Assembly: GCF_900188145.1 (NCBI RefSeq)
Contig: NZ_FZOJ01000013.1
Coordinates: forward strand, 1-64,000
Source: Anaerovirgula multivorans
GTDB taxonomy: Bacteria > Bacillota > Clostridia > Peptostreptococcales > Natronincolaceae
Reading direction: 5' to 3'
Length of the DNA: 64,000 nucleotides
Shown: positions 1 through 8,947 of the stretch, piece after piece
Layout: every line of letters starts with the position of its first letter
Numbering within the stretch: the first letter of the stretch is position 1
Translations under genes and position numbers: made by a program
The notes under the pieces: generated by a model
Told to the model about the DNA's origin: nothing
Databases searched by the model: none
The model's input: only the letters and a program-made list of their open reading frames with translations

Positions 1-115
1 TCTCTCTTGCTGTCAGCTTGCCTTTTTCATGTTGATCAGCAATTCTTTTTGTTCCCCCGCCTAGCTGGATTTTTTCCTTCCGTTGGCGAAGATCTCCTAG
101 TTTGTTCACAGTCAT
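1..115 (-). CDS. Carboxyltransferase / acyl-CoA decarboxylase alpha subunit, N-terminal fragment (runs off window)
   Basis: Only the first 38 codons are in the window. The translation begins MTVNKLGDLRQRKEKI and continues with LGGGTKRIADQHEKGKLTAR. That pattern (charged helix, LGGG, then HxKGKLTARE) is typical of the N-terminus of the biotin-dependent carboxyltransferase family: propionyl-CoA carboxylase beta and the alpha subunit of Na+-pumping methylmalonyl-CoA decarboxylase (MmdA). A GGGAGGG ribosome site lies at 122-128, six bases before the ATG. It is the last visible gene of the CoA-transferase-madL-madM operon. The inference is that malonate is activated to malonyl-CoA and decarboxylated by a membrane biotin enzyme. 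Which acyl-CoA it uses cannot be decided from this fragment. Confidence 0.75.
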   Translation of the reverse strand, partial: MTVNKLGDLRQRKEKIQLGGGTKRIADQHEKGKLTARE

Positions 116-216
116 AATTCACCCTCCCAATGTGATTGACCTTTTTACTGGCCACAGCACTTATCTATTTTTCCGTTTTTTATAAAAATTCTAAGGATCC
201 TTCCTACAATAAAAGC

Positions 217-981
217 TTAATTAAATATTCCTCTTATGATAAGAAAACCTATTGAAGGTACGAGGAGACTCCCCAAGCCTGTAACAAAAGTGGCGGTCAT
301 AGCGCCATAGGGTACAAGTTTAGTATCAGTAGCTGCTAATCCTCCTGCAACACCGCTTGTTGTTCCAATAAGGCCTCCATAGACCATTGCTGCTGTTGGA
401 TTATCCAATTTTATGATTGGTGCAATAAAGGGAGTGACTATCATAGTTAAAACTGATTTTACCACCCCTGCAGCGATGGAAAGGGCTATTACTTCTGAAC
501 TTACCCCCAGAGCTGTCCCCGTAACAGGACCAACAATAAAGGTTACTGCTCCTCCAGCAATAGTAGTAATTTCTGCGGCATCCCTATAACCCAGCAGAAC
601 TGCTACCACAGCCCCTATCAGGAAAGAAGAAAAAATCCCTGCAATCAAAGAAACTATCCCTGGTAAACCTGCCTTTTTTAAGTTTTCAATTTTCACACCA
701 TAAGCGGTGGAGATGATGGTAAAATCTCTTAGCATACTTCCTCCCAACAATCCTACCCCCGCAAATATTTCTATGTCTGCTAAACCTTTAGAGCCTCCAG
801 TAATTTTTCCTGCAATATATGCCAAGACAAGCCCTACGATAATCGCAACAGCAGAGCCCATTCTTTTTTGTTTTATGGCTCCTGTCAGCCCATAGGAAAT
901 CAACATGATTAAAGCAATCAACCCAAAGGCACCTACCAACCCATATGAAAGGAATAAACTCTTTAAAATATCAATTGCCAT
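217..981 (-). CDS. madM: Malonate transporter subunit MadM
   Basis: A 254-residue, very hydrophobic integral membrane protein with about seven to eight predicted segments. It closely follows the MadM pattern: GLADIEIFAGVGLLGGSMLRDF near residues 66-88, a Gly/Ala-rich stretch AGGAVTFIVGPVTGTALG around 142-159, and VYGGLIGTTSGVAGGLAATD near 199-218. In Malonomonas rubra, MadL and MadM together form the electroneutral Na+-dependent malonate importer. It lies 39 bp after madL, which matches the known two-subunit arrangement. Transport of malonate is inferred from family and pairing. Confidence 0.88.
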   Translation of the reverse strand: MAIDILKSLFLSYGLVGAFGLIALIMLISYGLTGAIKQKRMGSAVAIIVGLVLAYIAGKITGGSKGLADIEIFAGVGLLGGSMLRDFTIISTAYGVKIENLKKAGLPGIVSLIAGIFSSFLIGAVVAVLLGYRDAAEITTIAGGAVTFIVGPVTGTALGVSSEVIALSIAAGVVKSVLTMIVTPFIAPIIKLDNPTAAMVYGGLIGTTSGVAGGLAATDTKLVPYGAMTATFVTGLGSLLVPSIGFLIIRGIFN

Positions 982-1020
982 TGTACCTAATCCCCCTTTC
1001 TTTTATTAAACAAGATCTCA

Positions 1021-1407
1021 TTATTTTTTGTCTTCCATTTTCATGTCTTCCTTCACCGTCAACTTAGAAATTATTGGCACTAATAGCAAGCCTCCTATGG
1101 TGGCAAGCCCTCCAGCAGCGAAGGCTACTAATCCTCCTGCAAAGGCAGCCACTACATTTTGTATAGATGCCATTGCCACAACCACTGGAATGTAAAGAGC
1201 ACTTAAAAATACAATGCCTTTTGATGTTTTTTCATCGAAATGCTTTCCCTTTTTTTCAAAATAATTTGTGACTAATACCAATAATAGCATTGCAAAGCCT
1301 ACGCCTCCCACATCTCCTTGCACTCCTATAATATCTCCAATAAATCTTCCTATAAAGGAACCGATAAACATGCATAGCGCAACTAATCCGAATCCATATA
1401 TTTCCAC
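1021..1407 (-). CDS. madL: Malonate transporter subunit MadL
   Basis: A 128-residue membrane protein with about four hydrophobic segments and a short charged tail (KLTVKEDMKMEDKK). The N-terminus MEIYGFGLVALCMFIGSFIG, the motif GDVGGVGFAMLLLVL and the central ALYIPVVVAMASIQNVVAA are characteristic of MadL, the smaller half of the MadLM malonate:Na+ symporter. It starts 71 bp after the CoA-transferase stop and is followed by madM. Co-transcription from the sigma-54 promoter at 2726-2741 is inferred, as no terminator was seen between the genes. Confidence 0.87.
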   Translation of the reverse strand: MEIYGFGLVALCMFIGSFIGRFIGDIIGVQGDVGGVGFAMLLLVLVTNYFEKKGKHFDEKTSKGIVFLSALYIPVVVAMASIQNVVAAFAGGLVAFAAGGLATIGGLLLVPIISKLTVKEDMKMEDKK

Positions 1408-1478
1408 GTTTTTCCCTCCTTTTGTGGCCTTATATAATCTTCTAATTTTCTTTCAGCTAGTTTTTATAAAACCTCATT

Positions 1479-2666
1479 TTAGATTGCCTCTCCTCTTTTT
1501 AATAGCTCTATTTCTTCCTCCCCTAGTCCAGCAAACTCTTTTAAAATTTCTTCCGTATGCTGTCCTAATAGAGGTGCAGGATTTTCTATTGTTCCCTGTG
1601 TTTCACTCATTTTTATTGGTATTCCTGGAATCATCATTTTCCCCGCTACTGGATGATCCACCTCCACTAACATTTCTCGATGTAATACCTGTGGATCCTT
1701 AACAACCCTCTCAATATCATTTATTGGTCCATTTGGTACGCCCGCTTCATCTAGAATTGTTTGCCATGCATCGGTTGACTTTTTTGTAATTTCTTGAGCA
1801 ATAAGAGGACGTAAAATATCATAATTTTCAGCTCTAAGGGGATTGGTATTAAACCTTTCATCCTCTGCCAAATCTTCTTTTCCCATAACGATACAAAGTT
1901 TTTTCCATAGCATATCATTTCCAGCTGCAATCATAATTTCTCCATCAGAGGTTTCAAAAGGCTCGAAAGGAATAATAGAAGAATGACGGTTGCCTTCAGG
2001 TTTAGGGGATATGCCTGTTACAAAGTATCTTGCTAAAGCATTTTCAAGTATAGATACTTGACAATCCAACATGGCAACATCAACTTTTTGTCCATTACCA
2101 CTTTCATTTCTATAGTTTAAAGCTGCTAATACACCTATAGCAGTATATAATCCAGCAGTGACGTCACCGATAGAAGGTCCTACTCTAGTGGGTTTTCCTC
2201 CCTTTTGACCTGTTATGCTCATGATCCCCCCCATCGCTTGAACTACTCCGTCATAGGCAGGCCGTTTGCTATAGGGACCTGTGTGTCCAAATCCAGATGC
2301 TGATGCATAGATGATTTTAGGATTTATTTCTTTTAATGTTTCATAGCCTAATCCAAGTTTTTCCATGGTACCAGGTCTATAATTTTCCACCACTACATCT
2401 GCTTTTTTTACCATATCTATAAATAGTTTTTTGCCTTCTGATTTTTTTAGATTCAAAGTCATACTCTTTTTATTTCTATTAATACTCATGAAATATGCAC
2501 TTTCTTTGTTGACATAGGGACCAAACTGTCGGGAGTCGTCACCTCCGTGGGGCATTTCTATTTTTATGACATCTGCTCCTAAATCCGCTAGAATCATGGT
2601 GGCAAAGGGTCCTGCTAGAACCCTGCTTAAATCAAGAACTTTTATACCTGCTAATGCTTTTTTCAT
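1479..2666 (-). CDS. CaiB/BaiF family (class III) CoA-transferase, probably malonate-activating
   Basis: The protein has 395 residues, the usual length for family III CoA-transferases (formyl-CoA, succinyl-CoA:benzylsuccinate and carnitine CoA-transferase group). It opens with GIKVLDLSRVLAGPFATMILADLGADVIKIE, and has RNKKSMTLNL near 64-73, NYRPGTMEKLGLGY near 95-108 and the GPSIGDVTAGLYTA segment, where Asp168 matches the catalytic aspartate of the family. The start has an AGGGAGG ribosome site just upstream. As first gene of an operon with the malonate transporter, the likely role is transfer of CoA from acetyl-CoA or another donor to malonate. The family alone does not fix the substrate. 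Confidence 0.85.
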   Translation of the reverse strand: MKKALAGIKVLDLSRVLAGPFATMILADLGADVIKIEMPHGGDDSRQFGPYVNKESAYFMSINRNKKSMTLNLKKSEGKKLFIDMVKKADVVVENYRPGTMEKLGLGYETLKEINPKIIYASASGFGHTGPYSKRPAYDGVVQAMGGIMSITGQKGGKPTRVGPSIGDVTAGLYTAIGVLAALNYRNESGNGQKVDVAMLDCQVSILENALARYFVTGISPKPEGNRHSSIIPFEPFETSDGEIMIAAGNDMLWKKLCIVMGKEDLAEDERFNTNPLRAENYDILRPLIAQEITKKSTDAWQTILDEAGVPNGPINDIERVVKDPQVLHREMLVEVDHPVAGKMMIPGIPIKMSETQGTIENPAPLLGQHTEEILKEFAGLGEEEIELLKRGEAI

Positions 2667-2725
2667 ATAAATTCCTCCCTCTTTTCTTTGAATTTTAAAG
2701 GTTATTGCTTGTTAAAAATATATTT

Positions 2726-2741
2726 TGCAAATAATATGCCA
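2726..2741 (-). promoter_or_regulatory. Sigma-54 (-24/-12) promoter of the malonate operon
   Basis: Read on the minus strand, the site is TGGCATATTATTTGCA, which fits the consensus TGGCAYRNNNNTTGCW at every defined position. There are exactly 10 bases between the GG and GC dinucleotides. It ends 59 bp upstream of the CoA-transferase ATG. A sigma-54 activator gene lies immediately upstream on the same strand, so control of this operon by that activator is a strong inference. Confidence 0.8.
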
Positions 2742-2761
2742 TTTTGAAAACATTTTCAAAA
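2742..2761 (-). promoter_or_regulatory. Inverted repeat abutting the sigma-54 promoter
   Basis: A perfect 9-bp inverted repeat, TTTTGAAAA-CA-TTTTCAAAA, directly upstream of the -24 element. It could be a protein-binding site, but AT-rich palindromes arise easily by chance. Its position is also closer to the promoter than classical enhancer sites for NtrC-type activators. Confidence 0.3.
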
Positions 2762-2870
2762 AAATAACTGAAAAAATTTTTCTTCAAGAATTGGCAATCG
2801 TTTCGCCGTAGAAAAAGAGGGAAAAATATCACTACATGATTTCAAAAAGAAATTCATAGTCCTGTAGCTC

Positions 2871-2921
2871 AACAAAAAAGTGGTAACGTTTTTACCGCCA
2901 CCGGTAAAAACGTTACCACTT
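2871..2921 (-). terminator. Rho-independent terminator after the sigma-54 activator gene
   Basis: A perfect 20-bp stem (2878-2897 with 2902-2921) has a 4-base loop. On the minus strand the stem is followed by TTTTTTG. It lies 20 bp beyond the stop of the response regulator gene and separates that transcript from the malonate operon. Confidence 0.85.
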
Positions 2922-2940
2922 AAAAGATGTTATTAGTTAT

Positions 2941-4269
2941 CTATTTAAGACTATATTTTTTTATTTTTCTTCTAAGGGTTAATCTAGCTATCCCTAATTC
3001 ATTAGCTGTTTTACTTATGTTCCATTTGTTTGTTATCAAAGATTTGTAAATGGTTTCTGCTTCAACCATTTCTAGATTTGAATGTTCCATTGCTTCATAT
3101 TGAGAGGGCGCAGCAAAGAGTATTTCTTTAGGTAGGTCTTCTAACTGAATTTCGTTTCCTTGTTTAAAAAACATAATTCTCTCAACGATATTTTTCAGTT
3201 CCCTTACGTTTCCAGGCCAATCATATTTTTGTAGCATCTGTACTGCTTCACCTGAAATAGAATATACGCTTTTGTTAAGTTTTTCATTATATTCATTCAT
3301 AAAATAATTTATTAGCAGAGGAATATCTTCCCTTCGTTGTCGCAATGAGGGTATATGAATTGGAATAATGTTGAGTCTATAATATAAGTCCTGTCTAAAA
3401 TTACCATATTTTATTTCTTCTTGCAAATCCTTATTTGTGGCGGCAACAATCGTAGCATTAAATTCTATTTCTTTTAGTCCGCCTATCCTTCGAAATTTTT
3501 TTTCCTGTAGTACCCTTAACATTTTAGCTTGTAATTCTATGTCCATATCTGCAATTTCATCTAGAAAAAGTATTCCTCCGTTAGCTCTTTCTATAAGCCC
3601 CTGTTTCATGTTTTTGGCCTCTGAAAAGGCTCCTTTTTCATGTCCAAACAATTCACTTTCTTGCAGGGTTTTAGGAATAGCAGCACAATTGATAGCCATA
3701 AAAACTTTTTTCCCATCTGATTTTTTATCATGTATCAATCTAGCAATGACTTCTTTGCCTGTTCCACTCTCTCCTTCTAAAAGAATACAGGTATCATGTT
3801 CTGTTCTACCTATTTCTATAACAATTTCCGTTATCTTCTTGATACCTTGGGAATTGCCTATTAACACCATCTTCCCATAAGGATTGATACTTTCCAACTG
3901 ATTTTTCATTTTTATATATTCTTTTGTCTTTTCTATAGAGTTTTGTATATCTGAAATGGAAAAAGGTTTTGTAAAATAGTCATATGCTCCCATTTTTATT
4001 GCCTTCACTGCTAATTTCACTTCACTTAAGTATGTGATCATAATGATGATACAAGAGGGTTTTATACGCTTCATATGTTTTAAAACCTCTATTCCATCTA
4101 TCCCTGGCAGTTTGATATCCAATATTACCATTTCTGGATTTTCCAAGCTTAACATTTTTAAGCCTTCTTCTCCTGTCTCAGCAGTTATAACTTTTATGCC
4201 CAGTTTTTCAAGACCTATTTTCAAAGATAATCGTATGCTCTTTTCATCATCTATTACCAATATCTTCAT
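2941..4269 (-). CDS. Sigma-54-dependent response regulator (NtrC/AtoC type), probable malonate operon activator
   Basis: The 442-residue protein has three domains: a receiver at 1-115 with phospho-acceptor Asp51 in MVILDIKLPG, an AAA+ domain near 130-365 with Walker A GESGTGKE (166-173) and GGILFLDEI, and a C-terminal Fis-type helix-turn-helix ending NELGIARLTLRRKIKKY. The sigma-54 contact loop reads GAFSEA rather than GAFTGA; Ser/Glu/Asp variants of this loop also occur in clostridial family members. An in-frame GTG lies 12 bases upstream, but GAGGTGAGG sits six bases before this ATG, so the ATG is preferred. It follows its kinase by 47 bp. A matching sigma-54 promoter precedes the next operon, which is the likely target. 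Confidence 0.88.
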   Translation of the reverse strand: MKILVIDDEKSIRLSLKIGLEKLGIKVITAETGEEGLKMLSLENPEMVILDIKLPGIDGIEVLKHMKRIKPSCIIIMITYLSEVKLAVKAIKMGAYDYFTKPFSISDIQNSIEKTKEYIKMKNQLESINPYGKMVLIGNSQGIKKITEIVIEIGRTEHDTCILLEGESGTGKEVIARLIHDKKSDGKKVFMAINCAAIPKTLQESELFGHEKGAFSEAKNMKQGLIERANGGILFLDEIADMDIELQAKMLRVLQEKKFRRIGGLKEIEFNATIVAATNKDLQEEIKYGNFRQDLYYRLNIIPIHIPSLRQRREDIPLLINYFMNEYNEKLNKSVYSISGEAVQMLQKYDWPGNVRELKNIVERIMFFKQGNEIQLEDLPKEILFAAPSQYEAMEHSNLEMVEAETIYKSLITNKWNISKTANELGIARLTLRRKIKKYSLK

Positions 4270-4316
4270 CGTCAGCCTCACCTCTTCTATTAGAAATCGC
4301 CTATGTTCCTACAGTA

Positions 4317-6485
4317 TCATTCCATGCAAGGCAATGTAATATAAATTTCTGTCCCCGCCTGTTTTTTGCTCTTTACATTTATATAGCCTTCTTGCTCTTT
4401 TATCATCTTATATGCTATCCATAGTCCTAGACCCGTACCTTCCTTTTTTGTGGTATAAAAGGGGTAAAAAATCTTTTCAAGCTCCTTCTCCTCCATACCC
4501 ATCCCATTATCCCCAATACAAATGATAACACTTTCTTCTTCTTTTTTTATTGTAATATCAATTTTTCCATCCACTTCAACCGCCTGTATGGAATTTTTCA
4601 ATATATTAATTAATGCTTGTTTTATTCCCCTTCTATCTACCTTTATAAAAAGAGGGTCCTGATGATAGTTTTTCTTGATAATGATTGTCTTATTAATCAT
4701 TTCAGATTTTAATAGATAGATAACACCTTCCATTAGTTCATTAACATTTGTTTTCTCTTGCTCATGTTGCGTATTATGGGTGTATTTTAGAAAATCTAAA
4801 ACCAGTCTATTTAGATCTTTTATTTCCTCTTCCAATACATTCAATACTTCTTGTTTACTTTCTTCATCATAGTTATCCTGTTTTAAAATTTCAACCAAAT
4901 TGCTTATACCAGCTAAAGGATTCCCTAAATCATGTATAATGGATGCTGATAATTCTCCTAGTGTCTTTATTCGATCTTCTCTTTTTAATTCTGCTTCTAT
5001 CATTTTAATCTTTGAAATATCTCTAAAAAGAAAAATAACTCCAATGATATTTTTTTCTTTATCTAAAGCTCTTGATACTGTTAAGCTTACAACAACTTCT
5101 TCTCCTAAGCTATTCTTCATAGTGACTTCTATGTCTTGAAAAGCCTTATCTTTTTCTATTACATCTTTTAAGATGTCTTCCAGATTTAATTTTGTTCTTT
5201 CAAAAAATTCCTCTTGTCTTTTATTGATAAAAAAGATAGCATCAAATCCCGATATTTCTTCTGCCTTTTTATTAAAAATGGTAATGACTCCTGTTTTATC
5301 AACAACAAATATACCACTTCCTGCATTTTCTAATATATTATTCAAATATTGTTGTAGTTGACTTTCTCTTACATAGGATTCATGTAGTTCCTTCAAGCTT
5401 TCCTTTAACTGCATTGTCATGTCATGAAAAGCTTCGTTTAATTCTCCTATCTCATCCTTCATATCCACCTGAATATTGATAGGTTGTATCTCCCTTAAAC
5501 CATACCCTAATTTCCTAACTTTTTTTACTAATATAGATATGGGTTTTGTGATTTTATGGGCCAATATTCCCCCGAAAATAAGGGCAGTAAAAATTACCAT
5601 TATAATTACATTTTTTAATTGTACTTTTAACTGGGTGATTTCTAAAAAAACTGCATCAGTTTTTTGTTCTACCACCACCATCCAATCAAGATTCGGCACA
5701 AAACTTACGGCTCCATAATATTCTTCTTCTTGAATTCTATAATCTACAACAATTTCTTTTCTCTCTTCCAAAATCCTCGAGAACTGTAATTCCTCCCTAT
5801 TGGGAATAATTTGTTTTTCATCCAAATGTGTTAAGCTTTTCAACTTCCCTATATCTGGGTGCACAGCCATAATGCCATTTTCATCCGTTACCCATATAGT
5901 CCCGCTAAAATGTTCTTGATTTTTTTCTACCACTCTCTGTATGTTATGCAACGGTAATCCAGCACCTATTAAACCTATAATTTCTTTCCTATCATTATAT
6001 ACAGGAGCTGCAATAATAAAATGTGCTTCCTTCAGTACACTACTTATAAGGAGGGGGCTTACGGTAGACGCCTTCCCCTCCATGATATCCCAATAATAAC
6101 TTCTATCTATATACATTCTATTCTTCACATGGTCGTTAGAGGGTTTGGAAAATACCATTTGTCCTTCTTTGTTCATAAAAAACATCAAATCAAAGTAGGG
6201 AAAATTATCATATATCCTAAATATTTCTTCCTCGATCTTTTCCATATCTCCATGGCTTTGGGAAGAAAAATTTGCAGCAGTAACAACGGTATTTTTTGCA
6301 TCCTCCACATAAATATCTATTTGATTACTTATCATTCGTGCCATGCTGAGGTTTTTATTGAATATATTTATTTCAATATTTTGAATAGCAATGTATTGAA
6401 ATAAGTATCCAGTGATCACTACACATGCTACTGCAAATATCATAATGAAAAACGGGATTTTAAATTTCAAGCTGTTCTTATTCAT
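4317..6485 (-). CDS. Membrane sensor histidine kinase with Cache, HAMP and PAS domains
   Basis: The 722-residue protein has a transmembrane helix near 11-33 and an extracytoplasmic region of about 250 residues with double-Cache features (FDLMFFMNKEGQMVFSKP, RSYYWDIM, IIGLIGAGLPL). A second helix lies near 290-312, followed by HAMP and a PAS domain starting around VDKTGVITIFNKKAEEISGF. The dimerisation helix has its phosphorylated His in SIIHDLGNPLAGI. The ATPase domain has NILKNSIQAV, GDNGMGM and GTGLGLWIAY. It is encoded just upstream of the sigma-54 activator. Cache domains of this type often bind small carboxylates, so sensing malonate or a related acid is a reasonable inference but is not shown. 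Confidence 0.88.
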   Translation of the reverse strand: MNKNSLKFKIPFFIMIFAVACVVITGYLFQYIAIQNIEINIFNKNLSMARMISNQIDIYVEDAKNTVVTAANFSSQSHGDMEKIEEEIFRIYDNFPYFDLMFFMNKEGQMVFSKPSNDHVKNRMYIDRSYYWDIMEGKASTVSPLLISSVLKEAHFIIAAPVYNDRKEIIGLIGAGLPLHNIQRVVEKNQEHFSGTIWVTDENGIMAVHPDIGKLKSLTHLDEKQIIPNREELQFSRILEERKEIVVDYRIQEEEYYGAVSFVPNLDWMVVVEQKTDAVFLEITQLKVQLKNVIIMVIFTALIFGGILAHKITKPISILVKKVRKLGYGLREIQPINIQVDMKDEIGELNEAFHDMTMQLKESLKELHESYVRESQLQQYLNNILENAGSGIFVVDKTGVITIFNKKAEEISGFDAIFFINKRQEEFFERTKLNLEDILKDVIEKDKAFQDIEVTMKNSLGEEVVVSLTVSRALDKEKNIIGVIFLFRDISKIKMIEAELKREDRIKTLGELSASIIHDLGNPLAGISNLVEILKQDNYDEESKQEVLNVLEEEIKDLNRLVLDFLKYTHNTQHEQEKTNVNELMEGVIYLLKSEMINKTIIIKKNYHQDPLFIKVDRRGIKQALINILKNSIQAVEVDGKIDITIKKEEESVIICIGDNGMGMEEKELEKIFYPFYTTKKEGTGLGLWIAYKMIKEQEGYINVKSKKQAGTEIYITLPCME

Positions 6486-6605
6486 CTAATTTAAGTCACC
6501 TTATCTGTATTTTTTGTTAAAAATTTTCCATTACTATTTATTCACTAAAAAGATTCTTTCTCCTTTATGTATTTTTTAGAATATTTTTCATAAGATTCTT
6601 TAGGC

Positions 6606-8405
6606 TTAAAGGGTACTCAAACCCTCTTTTGTCAGCTTAACTGGTTTCCAATCCCTTTGATTTATTTTTTCCAGCACCAACTTATATATCTCTTCTTTTC
6701 CTTGATGCTTTACCTGTAAAAAAACTTTCACTGCATTGGCAGTTTCCACACTAGGTGCCAGGTGGGGTATACCATTTAACCAAAATTGAATTTGTCCAAT
6801 GACAATCTCGCTATCCTCAAGCTCTCCTGAAAAGAGCTGGCCCATTTGGATCTTAGTTACCATTTCCTGAAGAATGTCCTCTATTTCCTGACGCTCTGTT
6901 GAGTAGGGGAAAGTGCTGAAACCTGCTACATACCATTTGTCTTCGCTTTTTATCAATTCCAAAGCGTAATCCATGATGACATCTCTGCCGTAGGGGTTTT
7001 TTGCCTTTATTCCTATCGTTACAGATGCCCCATCACCAGTAGCGTTGATATCATAAGTCTTTAGGTCAATCTTCATGGCATAACCCCCTTTGGATGACCT
7101 GTTGACTCTTTCTTGAAAAATCTTTTCCACATCAAAGTAGGCCCACTGCTGAGATAGGTGAGTGTTTTTAAAATGTTTTTTTATCTGACTCCAGTTTTGT
7201 TCTCCCATCAGCTCAAAGTCGTAAAGTGTAGTCATAGCGCCCCTGATTGTTGTATATATTGCCTGCAATTCTCCAGCTTCTTCATCTTCTTCATTTTCTA
7301 CGAGGCTATCCTGCTCCAGCTTATTTTGAATAAAGTCCACCTTCTGCCATTCTGATCCGCTAATATACCCAGAATTCCCATCAGGTAAAACAGCAATACT
7401 ACCACCATGGACCTTAACTTTTTTCAATTCACTTCCATCGTTGCTAATGATATGTAAATAGAACAAATTATCTTCTACACCTTCTGCCATTGTAGTATAG
7501 GCAACCTTTCCATCAGCAATAAATTTAACATCATAGATATACTCTTTCGTTAAAGTTATCACCTTTTCAGCATTATTGATATCTCTTATGTAATATAAGC
7601 CAAAACCTCTTTCACCAACTGCTACTAAGGATTTCTGATATGCGTCTCTAAACCTTCCTGTGGTTAAAACTTTGATTGTTTTTCCCTGTTTATCTAAAAT
7701 AACTGTTTTGATATCACCACTAACCAAGTCCCACTTTGTTCCATAGTAGTAGTTACTATCTAATTTTCCCTTATAATAGGTTTCTTCTCTAGTTTCATAG
7801 GCTTCTACTTTTTTTTGAGAAGCTAGATAGTAGATACTCCCATTGGCTAAGTCAGCTTCCTCTGAGTAAAGCTTGTTTTCATCGATAGGCGACCAAAAAA
7901 AGCTAGTGATCGTATCTCGTGTCAACTGTTCTTCCATAATAGTCCTTCTATTATCTACATCATAAATTGTCAATCTCCCCCCACCGTTAAAGGCTACCTT
8001 GCTTTCCTCTGTATTCCATAGTACTTTGGAAACAAAAGGGATGTTTTCCACAATAATTTCCTGTTCTTTGGTAATTCTATCTTCCCTAATAATTCTGACC
8101 TGTTCTCCTGTTTCTCCCATGATTACTTGTGGGAGATTATCTGTTTCAATTCTCTCCATCAAATATATTTCTTTTCCATTTGGAGAGATAGTCAATAATA
8201 CTAGACCTAGATCCTGTATTTCTAGAAAACTTTGGTTTACATATTCTTGGAAAGGAATTCTTCCTTCAACATTTAAAATATCACTTAACTGTTCTTCAGT
8301 ATAATTATCATCTTGTACCACATAAACTTGACTTTCCTTTATCTCTTGTTGAGTACAACCTACTAGGATGAATATAAAAAAAAGGAAAAAAGCTATTCTC
8401 TTCAT
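6606..8405 (-). CDS. Lipoprotein with beta-propeller-like and NTF2-like regions, function unknown
   Basis: The 599-residue protein has a signal peptide ending in lipobox LVGC (Cys16), so it is probably a membrane-anchored surface lipoprotein. Residues about 60-360 contain repeated beta-strand units of the TolB/WD type (NGKEIYLMERI, ESKVAFNGGGRLTIYDVDNR, YNVKF/YDVKFIADGKVAYTTM). Residues about 380-510 resemble an NTF2-like or conjugation-protein fold (AIYTTIRGAMTTLYDFELMGEQNW, DKWYVAGFSTFP). The C-terminal part could be a small separate domain. I do not recognise the family. Neighbours are the kinase upstream and an acidic lipoprotein downstream, with no clear functional link. Confidence 0.6.
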   Translation of the reverse strand: MKRIAFFLFFIFILVGCTQQEIKESQVYVVQDDNYTEEQLSDILNVEGRIPFQEYVNQSFLEIQDLGLVLLTISPNGKEIYLMERIETDNLPQVIMGETGEQVRIIREDRITKEQEIIVENIPFVSKVLWNTEESKVAFNGGGRLTIYDVDNRRTIMEEQLTRDTITSFFWSPIDENKLYSEEADLANGSIYYLASQKKVEAYETREETYYKGKLDSNYYYGTKWDLVSGDIKTVILDKQGKTIKVLTTGRFRDAYQKSLVAVGERGFGLYYIRDINNAEKVITLTKEYIYDVKFIADGKVAYTTMAEGVEDNLFYLHIISNDGSELKKVKVHGGSIAVLPDGNSGYISGSEWQKVDFIQNKLEQDSLVENEEDEEAGELQAIYTTIRGAMTTLYDFELMGEQNWSQIKKHFKNTHLSQQWAYFDVEKIFQERVNRSSKGGYAMKIDLKTYDINATGDGASVTIGIKAKNPYGRDVIMDYALELIKSEDKWYVAGFSTFPYSTERQEIEDILQEMVTKIQMGQLFSGELEDSEIVIGQIQFWLNGIPHLAPSVETANAVKVFLQVKHQGKEEIYKLVLEKINQRDWKPVKLTKEGLSTL

Positions 8406-8454
8406 CTCACCATTCCTTTCGCTTATCTATTCCTAATTATACATTTTTTAGTAT

Positions 8455-8488
8455 ATAAAGAAAAGAGACCTTTGTTTAAGAAGGTCTC
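8455..8488 (-). terminator. Rho-independent terminator after the acidic lipoprotein gene
   Basis: Stem GAGACCTT/AAGGTCTC (8465-8472 with 8481-8488) has an 8-base loop and is followed on the minus strand by TTTTCTTT. It lies 22 bp beyond the stop of the Asp-rich lipoprotein gene. Confidence 0.75.
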
Positions 8489-8510
8489 CATTTCACTTAT
8501 CCTATTAAAT

Positions 8511-8786
8511 TTACTTCTTTTCAGTTTCGTCTTCAACGTCTTCTGTTAGCTCAGCATCTTCTTCATCCGCATCTGCATCTACATCTGCATCTACATCAGC
8601 ATCTACATCTGCATCTACATCTGCATCTACATCTACATCTGCATCTACGTCTACATCTGGTTGGTCTACTTGATCCTCAATTTGATCTCCAACTGGTTCA
8701 ACATTTGAAGGCTCTTCCTTTGTACAACCTACCATTAAGGTCAATCCCATTACAAGTACTAATAACAATGCAAGTATTTTTTTCAT
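8511..8786 (-). CDS. Small Asp-rich repeat lipoprotein, function unknown
   Basis: A 91-residue lipoprotein starting MKKILALLLVLVMGL with lipobox LMVGC, then a Glu/Asp-rich linker and a perfect-to-near-perfect Asp-Val-Asp-Val/Asp-Val-Asp-Ala repeat of about 30 residues, ending in an acidic tail. An ATG 21 bases further upstream is in frame. AAGGAG lies correctly before the ATG chosen here and inside the longer form, so the shorter start is preferred. The strongly negative, repetitive body suggests a surface-exposed, possibly cation-binding chain. No homologous family is recognised. It precedes, on its own transcript, the lipoprotein at 6606-8405. Confidence 0.6.
   Translation of the reverse strand: MKKILALLLVLVMGLTLMVGCTKEEPSNVEPVGDQIEDQVDQPDVDVDADVDVDADVDADVDADVDADVDADADEEDAELTEDVEDETEKK
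8569..8658 (-). repeat. In-frame tandem hexamer/dodecamer repeat
   Basis: Units of GATGTAGATGCA (minus strand) are repeated about seven times with few substitutions, encoding alternating Asp-Val and Asp-Ala. The near-identity at DNA level indicates recent expansion. Such tracts can change length by slippage in multiples of two or four residues without shifting frame. Confidence 0.85.
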
Positions 8787-8947
8787 TTTTAAATTCTCCT
8801 TCCTCATATTATTTATAACACATAGGAAATTATGTAAGTTGAAAATTCACAGTTAATTCATATTTCCGTAATGTGTTCCAAGAAAATCAACCTTTGAAGA
8901 TTCCAAAGGAAGATCTTAACTTACAAGTCTTATTGTAACAGGTCATT

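Noticed and set aside
1268..1702. A 144-codon plus-strand frame across madL and the CoA-transferase end
   Set aside because: Shadow of two well-supported minus-strand genes, with no ribosome site and low-complexity translation.
8569..8658. Short regular repeats considered as a CRISPR array
   Set aside because: The repeats are contiguous hexamers/dodecamers without spacers and are in frame within a lipoprotein gene.
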